NCBI RefSeq assembly: GCF_001006045.1
Contig: NZ_CP011267.1
Span: 992,001 to 1,056,000, forward strand
Direction: 5' to 3'
DNA length: 64,000 nt
DNA from: Geoglobus ahangari
Lineage (GTDB): Archaea; Halobacteriota; Archaeoglobi; Archaeoglobales; Archaeoglobaceae
The notes under the pieces were generated by a model. The model saw nothing but the letters and a program-made list of their open reading frames with translations, searched no databases and was not told the DNA's origin. Numbering within the stretch: position 1 is the first letter of the stretch; every line of letters begins with the position of its first letter. Positions 44,637-52,815 of this stretch are shown in pieces. Made by a program: the position numbers and the translations under genes.

Positions 44637-45382
44637 TGAGGTTCCTCACCGGAATAGAGGTGGTTGACAGGCATGGAGGAGTGTATCCCGGTCTTGTTTA
44701 CGTGCTCGAGGCTCCGGGTGCTGGCGGGAGGGAATTTGCCTACAGCATGCTCCACAGGAATCGTGAGAGGGAGAGGCTCGTCATATCCATTACCGCCACG
44801 GAGGAGGATGTGAGGAGAGAAGTGCAGCTGATGTACCCGGAAATTGGGCAGAGCGTGCTTGAAGGTGTGAGAATCGTGAGTCTGGCTGAGCTGTACTTTC
44901 AGGACAGCATAATCCCCATGAAGTGGGTCTCCGGGAAAGCTTCAGCAGAGTCCCTGAGAAGGAGGGACGACATTCTCTCCGGGCTGATAAAGACCTTCGA
45001 CTCTCTGGAAGACGGGAGTGTCGTGGTTCTCGACTCAGTCACGGACCTCGTAAGGCTGTCTGGGAGAAGGCTTGAGTGGGAGGACATCGTTGACCTCCTG
45101 AACGGCCTGAGGAAGCTCGGTCTGAGAAAGGACTGCGTCATCCTCGCTCTCCTGACTTCCAGCGTCCTCGATCCGGGAAGGGAAAACGAGCTTCTGAGCT
45201 CCTCTGACGGCATAGCTGTCTTTGAGTGGGTTGAGGAGAAGGGAAGCCTGAGCAGGTGGATGCACTTCCGGAAGCTCCTCGGAATAATGCCGATGCTGGA
45301 GAGGGAAAAGGTCTCGAGGCTGCAGATCAGGACCGACCCGAGGGTGGGCTTTGCGGTCACCACATACGAGAGGGTGATATGA
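44636..45382 (+). CDS. KaiC-like paralogue, member 3, degenerate P-loop
   Basis: 248 residues. It begins RFLTGIEVVDRHGGVYPG and YVLEAPGAGGREFAYSM, where the P-loop lysine and serine/threonine have been lost (APGAGGREF). The later strand VVVLDSVTDLVRL sits in the Walker B place, and the C-terminus has FAVTTYERV. It starts on the last base of the preceding stop codon, so translation is coupled. Like member 2 it is probably an ATPase-dead partner. Confidence 0.78.
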   Translation: MRFLTGIEVVDRHGGVYPGLVYVLEAPGAGGREFAYSMLHRNRERERLVISITATEEDVRREVQLMYPEIGQSVLEGVRIVSLAELYFQDSIIPMKWVSGKASAESLRRRDDILSGLIKTFDSLEDGSVVVLDSVTDLVRLSGRRLEWEDIVDLLNGLRKLGLRKDCVILALLTSSVLDPGRENELLSSSDGIAVFEWVEEKGSLSRWMHFRKLLGIMPMLEREKVSRLQIRTDPRVGFAVTTYERVI

Positions 45383-46068
45383 TGCACCTCCTCTCCACGG
45401 GAATAAGGGGACTGGACGTGATGCTGGGCGGCGGGATACCGAGGGGACACATGGTTGCGGTCGTTGGCCAGTACGGGACTGGGAAGACAACGCTTGGCCT
45501 CCACTTCATCTACGAGGGGCTGAAGAACGGGGAGAGGGGTGTGATAATCAGCTTCGACGAGGACGAGGAGAGTGTGATTCAGACGGCGGAGAGCTTCGGC
45601 ATGCACTTCTCCGATTTTCAAGACCAGATCGTGGTCATGAGACTCGAGGCTGAGGACGTTAAGAGGAGCCTCGAGAGGGTTGAGAGCGAGGTCAAGATGC
45701 TTGTGGACGACATAATGCCATCAAGGATGCTCATCGACTCGATATCCGTCCTCGAGACGCTTTATGATGATGCCGGAAGGTACAGGATGCTCGCAAGGGT
45801 CAGGAGCCTCGTGAAGTCCTCGGGGGTCACGGCCATCCTGACGAGCGAGTGCGACAGGACAAACCCATTCAGCTCGAAATACGGAATAATCGAGTACGTC
45901 TCAGACGGGCTGATCTCCCTGAGGATCATCAGGGAGAGCGAGCTTGAGGAGGCCATACTCGCCATAGAGGTTGTGAAAATGAGACGGATGAACCACTCGA
46001 GGAGACCGAGGCCATACTCAATAACGAGTTCGGGCATCGAGGTTTTTGAAGAAGCCGAAATAATGTAG
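45379..46068 (+). CDS. KaiC-like RecA-superfamily ATPase, member 4
   Basis: 229 residues. STGIRGLDVMLGGGIPRG leads into Walker A GQYGTGKTTLG (about 30-40). A second conserved region is VIISFDEDEESVIQ, and MLIDSISVLETL is the Walker B strand. It is the most typical KaiC/GvpD-like member of the four. The ATG at 45379 overlaps the preceding stop; GGGTGAT lies upstream. A second ATG at 45382 is an alternative. Confidence 0.87.
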   Translation: MMHLLSTGIRGLDVMLGGGIPRGHMVAVVGQYGTGKTTLGLHFIYEGLKNGERGVIISFDEDEESVIQTAESFGMHFSDFQDQIVVMRLEAEDVKRSLERVESEVKMLVDDIMPSRMLIDSISVLETLYDDAGRYRMLARVRSLVKSSGVTAILTSECDRTNPFSSKYGIIEYVSDGLISLRIIRESELEEAILAIEVVKMRRMNHSRRPRPYSITSSGIEVFEEAEIM

Positions 46069-46168
46069 GTCTGTGCACAGGCTCCCTTGCTTCTGGAGGG
46101 GTCTTCTGGGGGTTCAGTTTGACCGCTAAATCGCAACATTAATATATTCTCCCCTTTACAGTCAGAGT

Positions 46169-46759
46169 ATGAAGAGGAGAATGGTTATTCTGCTGTCCCT
46201 TCTTGTTCTGGGGGCACTTATTCTTGGATGTGCTCAGGAGGAGAAAGCGAAGGCAACACCAACTCCGGTAAAGGAAGAGACCAAGGAGGAGAAGACCCCC
46301 ACACCGACCCCTGAGAAGACCTCAACGCCAAAACCGACACCGGAAAAGACCCCGACACCCACACCAACCGCAACGCCAAGCAAAACTGAGGCCTCAAAGT
46401 CACCGGTAGTCGAGTGCACCGTCTGCCACACGAAAGCCGCTGAGTACAAGCCGCACATCAACGGCGGTCAGTACTGCGCCAACTGCCACGGCAGCAACCC
46501 GCACACGATCCACGTCGGGCCGGGAACGATCAACCTCGACTGCAGCATCTGCCACGGGCCTCCGGACAACATCCAGATACCCAAGCCGATAGAGGAGGGC
46601 AGGAGCGTCTGTGAGAACTGCCACGCTTATCCAGATGCTACAAAGCCGAGCTACGGCAACCTCGTCAACATCCACCTGCCGAGAGGCAAGTACTGTACGG
46701 TCTGCCACGGAACCGACATACCCGGCCTCCACAAGGCTGCCGACTCGTTTGTAGAGTAA
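46169..46759 (+). CDS. Pentaheme c-type cytochrome lipoprotein A
   Basis: 196 residues. N-terminal signal with lipobox VLGALILGC (Cys21), then about 55 residues of Thr-Pro-rich linker, then a domain with five CxxCH heme motifs: CTVCH, CANCH, CSICH, CENCH and CTVCH. Many of the other histidines (HINGG, HTIHVG, NIHLPRG, LHK) can be axial ligands. It is exported and lipid-anchored, and probably carries electrons at the cell surface. TATA-like TTAATATATTC is near 46140, about 25 bases upstream. It precedes a second pentaheme gene by 7 bases. Confidence 0.9.
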   Translation: MKRRMVILLSLLVLGALILGCAQEEKAKATPTPVKEETKEEKTPTPTPEKTSTPKPTPEKTPTPTPTATPSKTEASKSPVVECTVCHTKAAEYKPHINGGQYCANCHGSNPHTIHVGPGTINLDCSICHGPPDNIQIPKPIEEGRSVCENCHAYPDATKPSYGNLVNIHLPRGKYCTVCHGTDIPGLHKAADSFVE

Positions 46760-46766
46760 GGAGATT

Positions 46767-47345
46767 ATGAAACCCAAAACCCTATTATTTTTTGTGATTT
46801 CGCTGATAGCAGTCACCTCGATGTGCGCACAGCCTTCTGAAAAGCCGCCTGAGAAAACCCCCACACCCCTTCCAACTCCAGTCACAACGCCAACGCCCAC
46901 ACCCACTCCCACAGCAACTCCAGCACAGGAGCAGGGCTCGGCATCTGAGGTTACGTCGGAGGCTGGCCCTGTCTGCGAGAACTGTCACCTCAACTCCAAG
47001 AGGCAGTACGTGCCTCAGGCCGACAAAATTCCCGGACATATTGATGGTGTGAAGTACTGCCAGTACTGCCACGCTCAGGGCAATGACGTGGTTAATGAGA
47101 TCGCAGACCTCCACCACTCAAAGTACTCAGACTGCCAGAGGTGCCACAAGGACTACGATCTGGAGAAGATGGACTGCGGATCGTGCCACGGCTACCCAGA
47201 CCCGTTCTCACCCAGCGGCGGAAACCTGCTGAAGATACACATGGACAGGGGCGTAGGCTGTCAGGACTGCCACGGATACGACTTCCTGAGAATCCATCAG
47301 GATAAGGTGATCTTTCCCGACAGGTTCAGGGTACCTGTCGGGTGA
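46767..47345 (+). CDS. Pentaheme c-type cytochrome lipoprotein B
   Basis: 192 residues. Signal peptide with a lipobox-like AVTSMC (Cys19), then a Pro/Thr-rich linker of about 35 residues, then five heme motifs: CENCH, CQYCH, CQRCH, CGSCH and CQDCH. Similar in layout to the previous gene but with different sequence, so an old duplication with divergence. GGAG ahead of the ATG and the 7-base gap suggest one transcript. Confidence 0.9.
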   Translation: MKPKTLLFFVISLIAVTSMCAQPSEKPPEKTPTPLPTPVTTPTPTPTPTATPAQEQGSASEVTSEAGPVCENCHLNSKRQYVPQADKIPGHIDGVKYCQYCHAQGNDVVNEIADLHHSKYSDCQRCHKDYDLEKMDCGSCHGYPDPFSPSGGNLLKIHMDRGVGCQDCHGYDFLRIHQDKVIFPDRFRVPVG

Positions 47346-47358
47346 TTCTTTTTAAATT

Positions 47359-47700
47359 TCAGAAGACGAGCGGAGTGTAGCCATCTGCTATGAGCTCCGA
47401 AACTATTTTCCCGACGTACTCGAGCCTGACGCTCTGCCCCATCCTGTCTTCGTAGCCCTTCATCTCCGCGATCCTCTTGCAGGCCAGCGGTGCCTCTCCC
47501 TTCTCCCTCGCGAACATCTCAAGCATCGTGAGGATGTCCGGATCGCCTTCGGCCACAAGCTCCTCGACAGGGCCAAACAGGATGAGCTTCACGTCCGCCC
47601 ACCCGTGCTTGGTGGCGTTTACAGCGTACATGAGCCCCGTCATGGCCTTCTCCTTCTCAGCCCTACCGCTTGAGACGATAACGAGAACCTTCGGCTTCAT
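47359..47700 (-). CDS. DsrE-like protein
   Basis: 113 residues with the DsrE/DsrF fold: KVLVIVSSGRAEKEKAMTGL and DVKLILFGPVEELVAEGDPD, then a C-terminal YVGKIVSELIADGYTPLVF. A cysteine in APLACKRIAEM is near the position of the active cysteine of some family members. The ATG overlaps the hef stop by four bases, so it is translated with hef. Any link between the two roles is unclear. Confidence 0.75.
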   Translation of the reverse strand: MKPKVLVIVSSGRAEKEKAMTGLMYAVNATKHGWADVKLILFGPVEELVAEGDPDILTMLEMFAREKGEAPLACKRIAEMKGYEDRMGQSVRLEYVGKIVSELIADGYTPLVF

Positions 47701-49955
47701 GTCTCTTCTCCCTCCTCCTCATGTATATAGCTTTCCTCGCTGTATGGGGTGTTGAAGAATCTCCAGATCCTCTCGGCCGTCTTCCTTCCAACCTTGGGCA
47801 CCCTCATCAGCTCCTCAACGCTCGCGTTGGCTATTGCCCTCACCGTTCTGAAGTGTTCGAGCAGGTTTCTCGCGATCACGGGCCCAACCTCCGGAATTGC
47901 AGAGACGACGTACTCGAGCTCCTCTCTTAAGCTGCGCTTGGTCTTGTCTGCATGCAGCGATACGTCCCTTTTCTTTATCTCCTGCTCCCTCCTCGCTATG
48001 GAGACGAGAAAGTCGGCCGTCTCGTCTTCGTTCCTCGTGAATATCACGGGAACGCCGAAGTCAATCGCTATCGTCGCTATTGCACCCCTCACGGATGACG
48101 GGTTAACCCTCCTCCTTCCGTATATGCTCTCCCCTTCTATTATCACCACCGGCCTCTGGTAACTCCTCTTCAGGTTCATGATCTGGGAGAACAGCCTCTC
48201 CCTGCCCACAAGGCTGTCGAGGAAGTCGTCCACGGTCTTCCTCTCAACGCCAACCCTCTCGCTCAGCACGTAGTCTGCGACCTCCAGATTCCTGACAATC
48301 ACATCCACACCTTTCTCTCTGAGCTTCCTCACAACCCCGCTCCTCATCTCCCTCGAGTCGGCGTAGATCACGAGCCTTGGAGTTTCTTCTTCGAGCTGAA
48401 TGAACCTCTTCAGGCTGTAGTCGCTCTCTCTCGCCCGTATCTCGTCCCTAAGCCTGTAGAGCATGTCGTACATCATCTTCTCCTTCCTCACGCTCGCCCA
48501 GTAGTATGCCTCGTCCCTCGTCCCCTTGGTTATGAGCACGACGATTCTTCCTTCCCTGCCCCTCCCGGTTCTCCCCTTCCTCTGGATCGCCCTTATCTCC
48601 GACGGAACGGCCTCGTAGAAGACAACGAGGTCTGTTGCAGGGATGTCGAGCCCCTCCTCACCAACGCTCGTCGAGACGAGCACGTTGACCTCACCGCTCC
48701 TAAACGCGTTGAGAACCTCCAGCTGCTCCCTCTGACTCATCCCCCTGTCCTCTTCCCTGTTTGCCTGACCGATGAACTTCTCCGCTTTGAAGCCGTGCCT
48801 TCTCAGCACCTCCACGAGCTTGTCTGCCGTGTCCCTGAAGTTTGCAAAAACAATCACCCTCGAGTCCGGCTTCCTTTCGAACTGCTCTCTGAGAATCTCG
48901 ATGAGCTTCCTCATCTTCGGATGCTCCACGCTGACCTTCAGTGCCCTGATCATGCTCTCTCTGAAAACCGGGTCTTCAAAGAGCGACTTCGAGGCCTTGC
49001 TGCCCCTTCCCTTAGCCTCCCTGAACAGCCTCTTCAGGTACCTCTTCAGGGCATCAACGCCCTGCGTCTCTATGAGTTCTATGGCGTGCTGGATCTTCAT
49101 TATCTCAGCGAGCACGGAGAGTGCCTCAAAATAAACCTGCTCCCCCGTCTCCCCTGCCTGAGTCTGCAGGGCCTCTTGAAGGGCGAGGAGCTCCTTTTTC
49201 GTTGCGTTCGAGATGTCTATGTCGAGTCCGAGCCTCTGGAATTTCCTGTAGCGCATCTCAAGCGACTTCTCGAACCCCTTTTTCACAGCCTGAAGTTCCT
49301 CTGGCATCTCCACCTTGACCCACTCTATCTCCTTCTGGGACACGTAGGGCCTCACGTCTGGGTCGTACTCCGTCTTGATCTCGAGGTTCTTTATGAACAG
49401 GTTGCCTATGACTTCTCTCACCCTCTCGATGTCGCTTCCCGGCGAGGCGGTTATCCCGAGTATGAGGGGGTTCCTTGCCCTCTGCATGTACTCCTTGGCT
49501 ATGAAGACGTAGGAGTAGTTCCCAACAGCCCTGTGAGCCTCGTCAAATATCACGAGCACGAAGTCGTCGAGCTTCAGCCTTCCGGTCAGGATGTCGTTTT
49601 CCACAACCTGAGGTGTGGAGACGATGACCCTCGCTTTCCCATAAATCTCCGGCCTCTTTTCAGGAGGAGTTTCCCCGCTTATCGCCACTATCTCGCTTTC
49701 GTCAATTCTCAGCGTCCTTCTCAGAAATTCCGCGTGCTGCTCAACGAGGGGCTTGGTCGGGGCGAGGAAGAGAACCTTCCCGTCGTGGTTCAGGAGGCGT
49801 GACGCTATGACGAGGAGCGCGACAACCGTCTTTCCGAGTCCCGTTGGCAGAACTATCAGCGTGTTGTCAAGGAGGGCTGAAGCGGCGAGTGAGAGCTGGT
49901 AGCCCCTTCTCTCCACGGTCTTTGGCTTAATCAGTGGGTGAGAGATGAACTCCAT
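47697..49955 (-). CDS. hef: Hef helicase/nuclease
   Basis: 752 residues. N-terminal superfamily 2 helicase with Walker A LPTGLGKTVVA, DEAH box (FDEAHRA), and motif VI in AIQRKGRTGRGR. The C-terminal XPF/Mus81-type nuclease has VERKTVDDFLDS, the ERKxxxD active site, followed by two helix-hairpin-helix motifs (IPEVGPVIARNLLEHF and VPKVGRKTAERI). Hef acts on stalled or forked DNA in euryarchaea. The C-terminal extension ends in an acidic tail (SYIHEEEGEE). Confidence 0.95.
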   Translation of the reverse strand: MEFISHPLIKPKTVERRGYQLSLAASALLDNTLIVLPTGLGKTVVALLVIASRLLNHDGKVLFLAPTKPLVEQHAEFLRRTLRIDESEIVAISGETPPEKRPEIYGKARVIVSTPQVVENDILTGRLKLDDFVLVIFDEAHRAVGNYSYVFIAKEYMQRARNPLILGITASPGSDIERVREVIGNLFIKNLEIKTEYDPDVRPYVSQKEIEWVKVEMPEELQAVKKGFEKSLEMRYRKFQRLGLDIDISNATKKELLALQEALQTQAGETGEQVYFEALSVLAEIMKIQHAIELIETQGVDALKRYLKRLFREAKGRGSKASKSLFEDPVFRESMIRALKVSVEHPKMRKLIEILREQFERKPDSRVIVFANFRDTADKLVEVLRRHGFKAEKFIGQANREEDRGMSQREQLEVLNAFRSGEVNVLVSTSVGEEGLDIPATDLVVFYEAVPSEIRAIQRKGRTGRGREGRIVVLITKGTRDEAYYWASVRKEKMMYDMLYRLRDEIRARESDYSLKRFIQLEEETPRLVIYADSREMRSGVVRKLREKGVDVIVRNLEVADYVLSERVGVERKTVDDFLDSLVGRERLFSQIMNLKRSYQRPVVIIEGESIYGRRRVNPSSVRGAIATIAIDFGVPVIFTRNEDETADFLVSIARREQEIKKRDVSLHADKTKRSLREELEYVVSAIPEVGPVIARNLLEHFRTVRAIANASVEELMRVPKVGRKTAERIWRFFNTPYSEESYIHEEEGEET

Positions 49956-49978
49956 CAGAAGAGAATGGGAGGGAGTAT

Positions 49979-50817
49979 TTAAAAGGATGGGGTCGGCCTC
50001 TCAGCCCTCACCTTGCTGGCGCTGTACCTTCTGTGGATCAGGAGGAGAGTGACAAGCAGGTATCCGAACTGGACGAAGACCCTGAGCCACTCCATGCTCG
50101 CAGAGTATCCGAACATCACTGCGAGTACGCTCCCAACCGCTCCCTTGTGGTGGAGGGGGTTGCTGGCGTCGATGCCGAGCGCGTATGCCTCTTCGAACAG
50201 CCACGACTTGTATCCCTTCTCCTCAGCGAACTCTATCAGCTCGTGTGTGCCGTAACCTGCGAGGCCAGAGGCTATGAACGCTAACAGAATTCCGGTCACG
50301 TAGAAGAACCTCCTCATGTCCATCCTGTACTCGAGCCTGAACACCGCAAGGCTCAGCAAAAGTGCCGCGGCAATTCCCGCTCCCGCTCCTGCAAGGGTTC
50401 CAGCGCATCTCTGGTGGCGTATGGCGTGAGGAACAGCACGGTCTCGAAGACCTCCCTGACCACGAACACGAAGGCTATGGCAGCAATGCCCCACCTGATT
50501 CTCGAGCTGGCCCTGGATTCGATCTCCTCCCTCACGTTCTTCCCCGACATCCAGACGATCATGTACGTCAGAACGGCCACGGCAAGATAGCTCGCAGCCC
50601 CCTCGAAAAGCACCTTCTGCTCCTCTCCCAGAGCACCGGCGGTGAGAACCAACCCGAGCGCGGCAATCAGGCCGAGAACGATTGCAATCAGCGCTCCTGT
50701 ATATGCATACCTCACTTCCGCTGTTTTTCCGCTCCTTCTCAGGTATGCCACGAGTATCGCCACCAGCAGCGCCGCCTCGAATCCCTCCCTCAGCGTTATC
50801 ACGAACTGCCCCATCAT
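49979..50817 (-). pseudogene. FTR1-type iron permease, interrupted by a frameshift
   Basis: Seven membrane helices are spread over two frames. The first frame (50817 down to about 50415) contains REGFEAALLVAI and the second REVFETVLFL, the two REXXE motifs. It reads FLTPYATRD and then out of frame ALEPLQERE. The next frame carries on GTLAGAGAGIAAALLLSLAVFRLE and the rest of the protein to 49979. One base missing (or two extra) near 50408-50412 restores a whole FTR1 protein. This is a real decay, a sequencing error or, less likely, a programmed shift. Both halves look otherwise undamaged. Confidence 0.85.
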
Positions 50818-50835
50818 CTTAAACACCGTTAAATT

Positions 50836-50858
50836 TTAGGTGAGCCTAATTATTTAAG
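50836..50858 (-). promoter_or_regulatory. Iron-regulated promoter, DtxR-type operator
   Basis: TTAGG (50836-50840) and CCTAA (50845-50849) frame TGAG and match the core of the DtxR/IdeR consensus. On the minus strand the TATA-like CTTAAATAATT (50848-50858) lies just upstream, about 30-35 bases before the FTR1 start. The operator overlaps the probable transcription start, which suits repression by an iron-loaded DtxR-type regulator. That regulator is not in the window. Confidence 0.7.
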
Positions 50859-50905
50859 TTTTTTGGCTGCCCTAAAATTACCTACAAAAAATGAAACGCC
50901 GAGAT

Positions 50906-51733
50906 TCACATCTCCAGCTCTATCCCGTACACCTTCTCGACGTTGTCCTTGCAGATCCTCATCACGAAGTCCTCGTCGAATCCCTTCTGCAGGAGCTCCC
51001 TCACCTTTCTCGGCACGGTCTTTGGCCCGAGAACGCTGCCTGGCCTGTCCCTGTCGTCTATGTAGTCCGTCTCCACCAGAAACCTGTCGCCCTGCTGCGC
51101 TGCCTTCAGCACGTTGTCACCCATCGCTATAACCGAGGGAAACATCCCGAGCTCCTCGAACTCGTCCACTCTGGCGGGGGAGAAGTGCTTGACAACCCTC
51201 TCTCTTTTCAAACCCGCCCTGTCTGCAAGCCTTGCGATCTCCTCCATCCCCTCTCTTGTGTAGCTCTCGGTGTGCAGCTGCACCGCACATCCGGCATCCC
51301 TTGCGACCTCAAAGGCGTGCATCATGACCTCGTTGCTCGTCTTCCAGATGTACTCGCTCACCTCGTAGTGGGGTCTGCCGGACTTTATCGCTATCGCCTT
51401 CCCCTCTGCCACGTACTCTCCGGCAATCTCCAGAGCCTCCTTCATTATCTCTGCCGCCCTGTCCACCCCCCACCTCTTGGCGAGGATCGTGATCTCAGCG
51501 GGGTGGACTGATAGGACAGCATACGCCCTGACTATCTCATTAGCCTTCCTCACGAGCTCGATGTGCTGGTCGAAGATCTCCCTGAAGTCCTCTCCGCTTT
51601 TCGGAAAAACGCCGTAGTGATGGCTCAGAAGGGAGACAAGCAGGACGTGAGTTCCTCCAGCGTTTTTGAACTGCTTCAGAGCCTTGAGCCTCAGGTGATT
51701 GTACAGGTGCATGTGGTTGTCCGTGACGATCAT
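50906..51733 (-). CDS. TatD-like metal-dependent hydrolase
   Basis: 275 residues, an amidohydrolase barrel. Metal ligands are visible as DNHMHL at the N-terminus, HTES in the middle (AVQLHTESYTREG), KHFSPARVDEFEE, and the late FLVETDY. Relatives are TatD DNases and radical-SAM-unrelated small phosphotriesterase-like enzymes. The substrate is unknown. TATA-like GTTTTAAAG near 51757 gives a leaderless start. Confidence 0.85.
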   Translation of the reverse strand: MIVTDNHMHLYNHLRLKALKQFKNAGGTHVLLVSLLSHHYGVFPKSGEDFREIFDQHIELVRKANEIVRAYAVLSVHPAEITILAKRWGVDRAAEIMKEALEIAGEYVAEGKAIAIKSGRPHYEVSEYIWKTSNEVMMHAFEVARDAGCAVQLHTESYTREGMEEIARLADRAGLKRERVVKHFSPARVDEFEELGMFPSVIAMGDNVLKAAQQGDRFLVETDYIDDRDRPGSVLGPKTVPRKVRELLQKGFDEDFVMRICKDNVEKVYGIELEM

Positions 51734-51755
51734 GGCAATCCGTGACCCTTGCGCT

Positions 51756-52328
51756 TTAAAACTTCAACCCAAGCCTGTCCCTCAGAACCTCCACGCACCC
51801 CTCAATGTGGCTGAACCTCCTCCCCTGCTCTTCACTTATCTCAACGACCTTTCTGAAGATCTCAAGAACCTCCTCCCCACCACTCACGACCGCAACCACC
51901 TCTGCGAACCTCGGATGCCTGCCGAGCCTGCCCCCGGCGAGCACCCTCAGCCTCACCTTTCCCGAAATCGCTCTGGAAGGACAGGCTCTCACGCAGTCCC
52001 CGCAGCCAATGCACCTCTCGTTGAAAACCGGAAACTCATCGAAGTCTATGGCATTTTCCCTGCAAGCCTCAGCACATCTTCCGCATGAGGTGCACAGCTC
52101 GGGGTTGAGCTCTGGAGTTATGAACGCTATAACGCCAAAATCCTTGATCTGGGGGGATGAGCATGAGTTGGGGCACGCTGAGAACCCGGCCTTTATCCTC
52201 TCGTGGCTCATTCTTGCCGTGTAACTGCTCTCCGACACAACTGCCATGATGTCTCCTTCGATTGATCTCAGGTCTGAGAGGGCGTTCCTGCACTGCCTGC
52301 AGAACACAATCTCAAAGCCAGATTCCAT
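51756..52328 (-). CDS. Sulfite-reductase-like [4Fe-4S] ferredoxin protein
   Basis: 190 residues. It pairs an N-terminal CxxC (FCRQCRNAL) with SACPNSCSSPQIKDFG, which resembles the cysteine motif of nitrite/sulfite reductases. A two-cluster ferredoxin insert follows (CTSCGRCAEACREN and CIGCGDCVRACPSRA), then RLRVLAGGRLGRHPRFAE. This layout is that of small Dsr-like proteins, far shorter than the DsrA/B reductases. A siroheme-dependent role is not proved. TATA-like GTTAAACCCC near 52353 is 25 bases before the ATG. Confidence 0.75.
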   Translation of the reverse strand: MESGFEIVFCRQCRNALSDLRSIEGDIMAVVSESSYTARMSHERIKAGFSACPNSCSSPQIKDFGVIAFITPELNPELCTSCGRCAEACRENAIDFDEFPVFNERCIGCGDCVRACPSRAISGKVRLRVLAGGRLGRHPRFAEVVAVVSGGEEVLEIFRKVVEISEEQGRRFSHIEGCVEVLRDRLGLKF

Positions 52329-52378
52329 GGTTCCATTTTCCCCTTCCGGGGTTTAACTCTGCTCCCTAAGTTCTTCGG

Positions 52379-52783
52379 TCAGATTATCCTTTTCCTCTCG
52401 TTTCCGGGTTTGAGAGAGTACACCTCCTCGGGCTCTATAACAAGCGCCCCAACGGGGGTTCGCTTGCCCCCGCTCGCGCTCTCGACGAACTCCTTGATCT
52501 CCCTGTAGTACTCTCCCTCGTAGTCCATCCACGCTCTCCCCTTGACCATGTATCCGAAGAATCCCTCCTCACCCCTCTCGGCAAATCCTATGGCAGCCTT
52601 TCCAGTTCTTTCCACGTTTCTGGACGTCTTTTTTATGAAGTTGTATGCCACGACTATCTTCCCGTCCATCACCCTTACGAAGCAAACGGGGGCGAGGTGG
52701 GGCTTTCCATCCCACGTGGAGATCCAGAACAGTCTGGATGAGCAGTCGCCCTCGAACATCCTGAGAATGTCCTCAAGCCTCAT
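52379..52783 (-). CDS. Pyridoxamine 5'-phosphate oxidase-like protein
   Basis: 134 residues with the split-barrel flavin-binding fold (LFWISTWDGKPHLAPVCFV, KTSRNVERTGKAAIGF, GFFGYMVKGRAWMDYEGE). Such proteins bind FMN, F420 or heme. The start at 52783 (MRLEDILRMF) is preferred because TTTTTATAATTTC at about 52803-52812 lies 25 bases upstream. It follows the DUF2193 gene on the same strand. Confidence 0.82.
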   Translation of the reverse strand: MRLEDILRMFEGDCSSRLFWISTWDGKPHLAPVCFVRVMDGKIVVAYNFIKKTSRNVERTGKAAIGFAERGEEGFFGYMVKGRAWMDYEGEYYREIKEFVESASGGKRTPVGALVIEPEEVYSLKPGNERKRII

Positions 52784-52815
52784 GAACATCAGCCTGCGGG
52801 AAATTATAAAAATTT

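Noticed and set aside
46310-46375. Repeats in the cytochrome gene as a CRISPR or mobile repeat
   Set aside because: They encode the Thr-Pro linker, are short, irregular and in frame.
46300-46912. Val/Gly-rich open frames opposite the cytochrome linkers
   Set aside because: They are mirror readings of the repeated ACACCAACC-type linker codons and have no start signal or family match.
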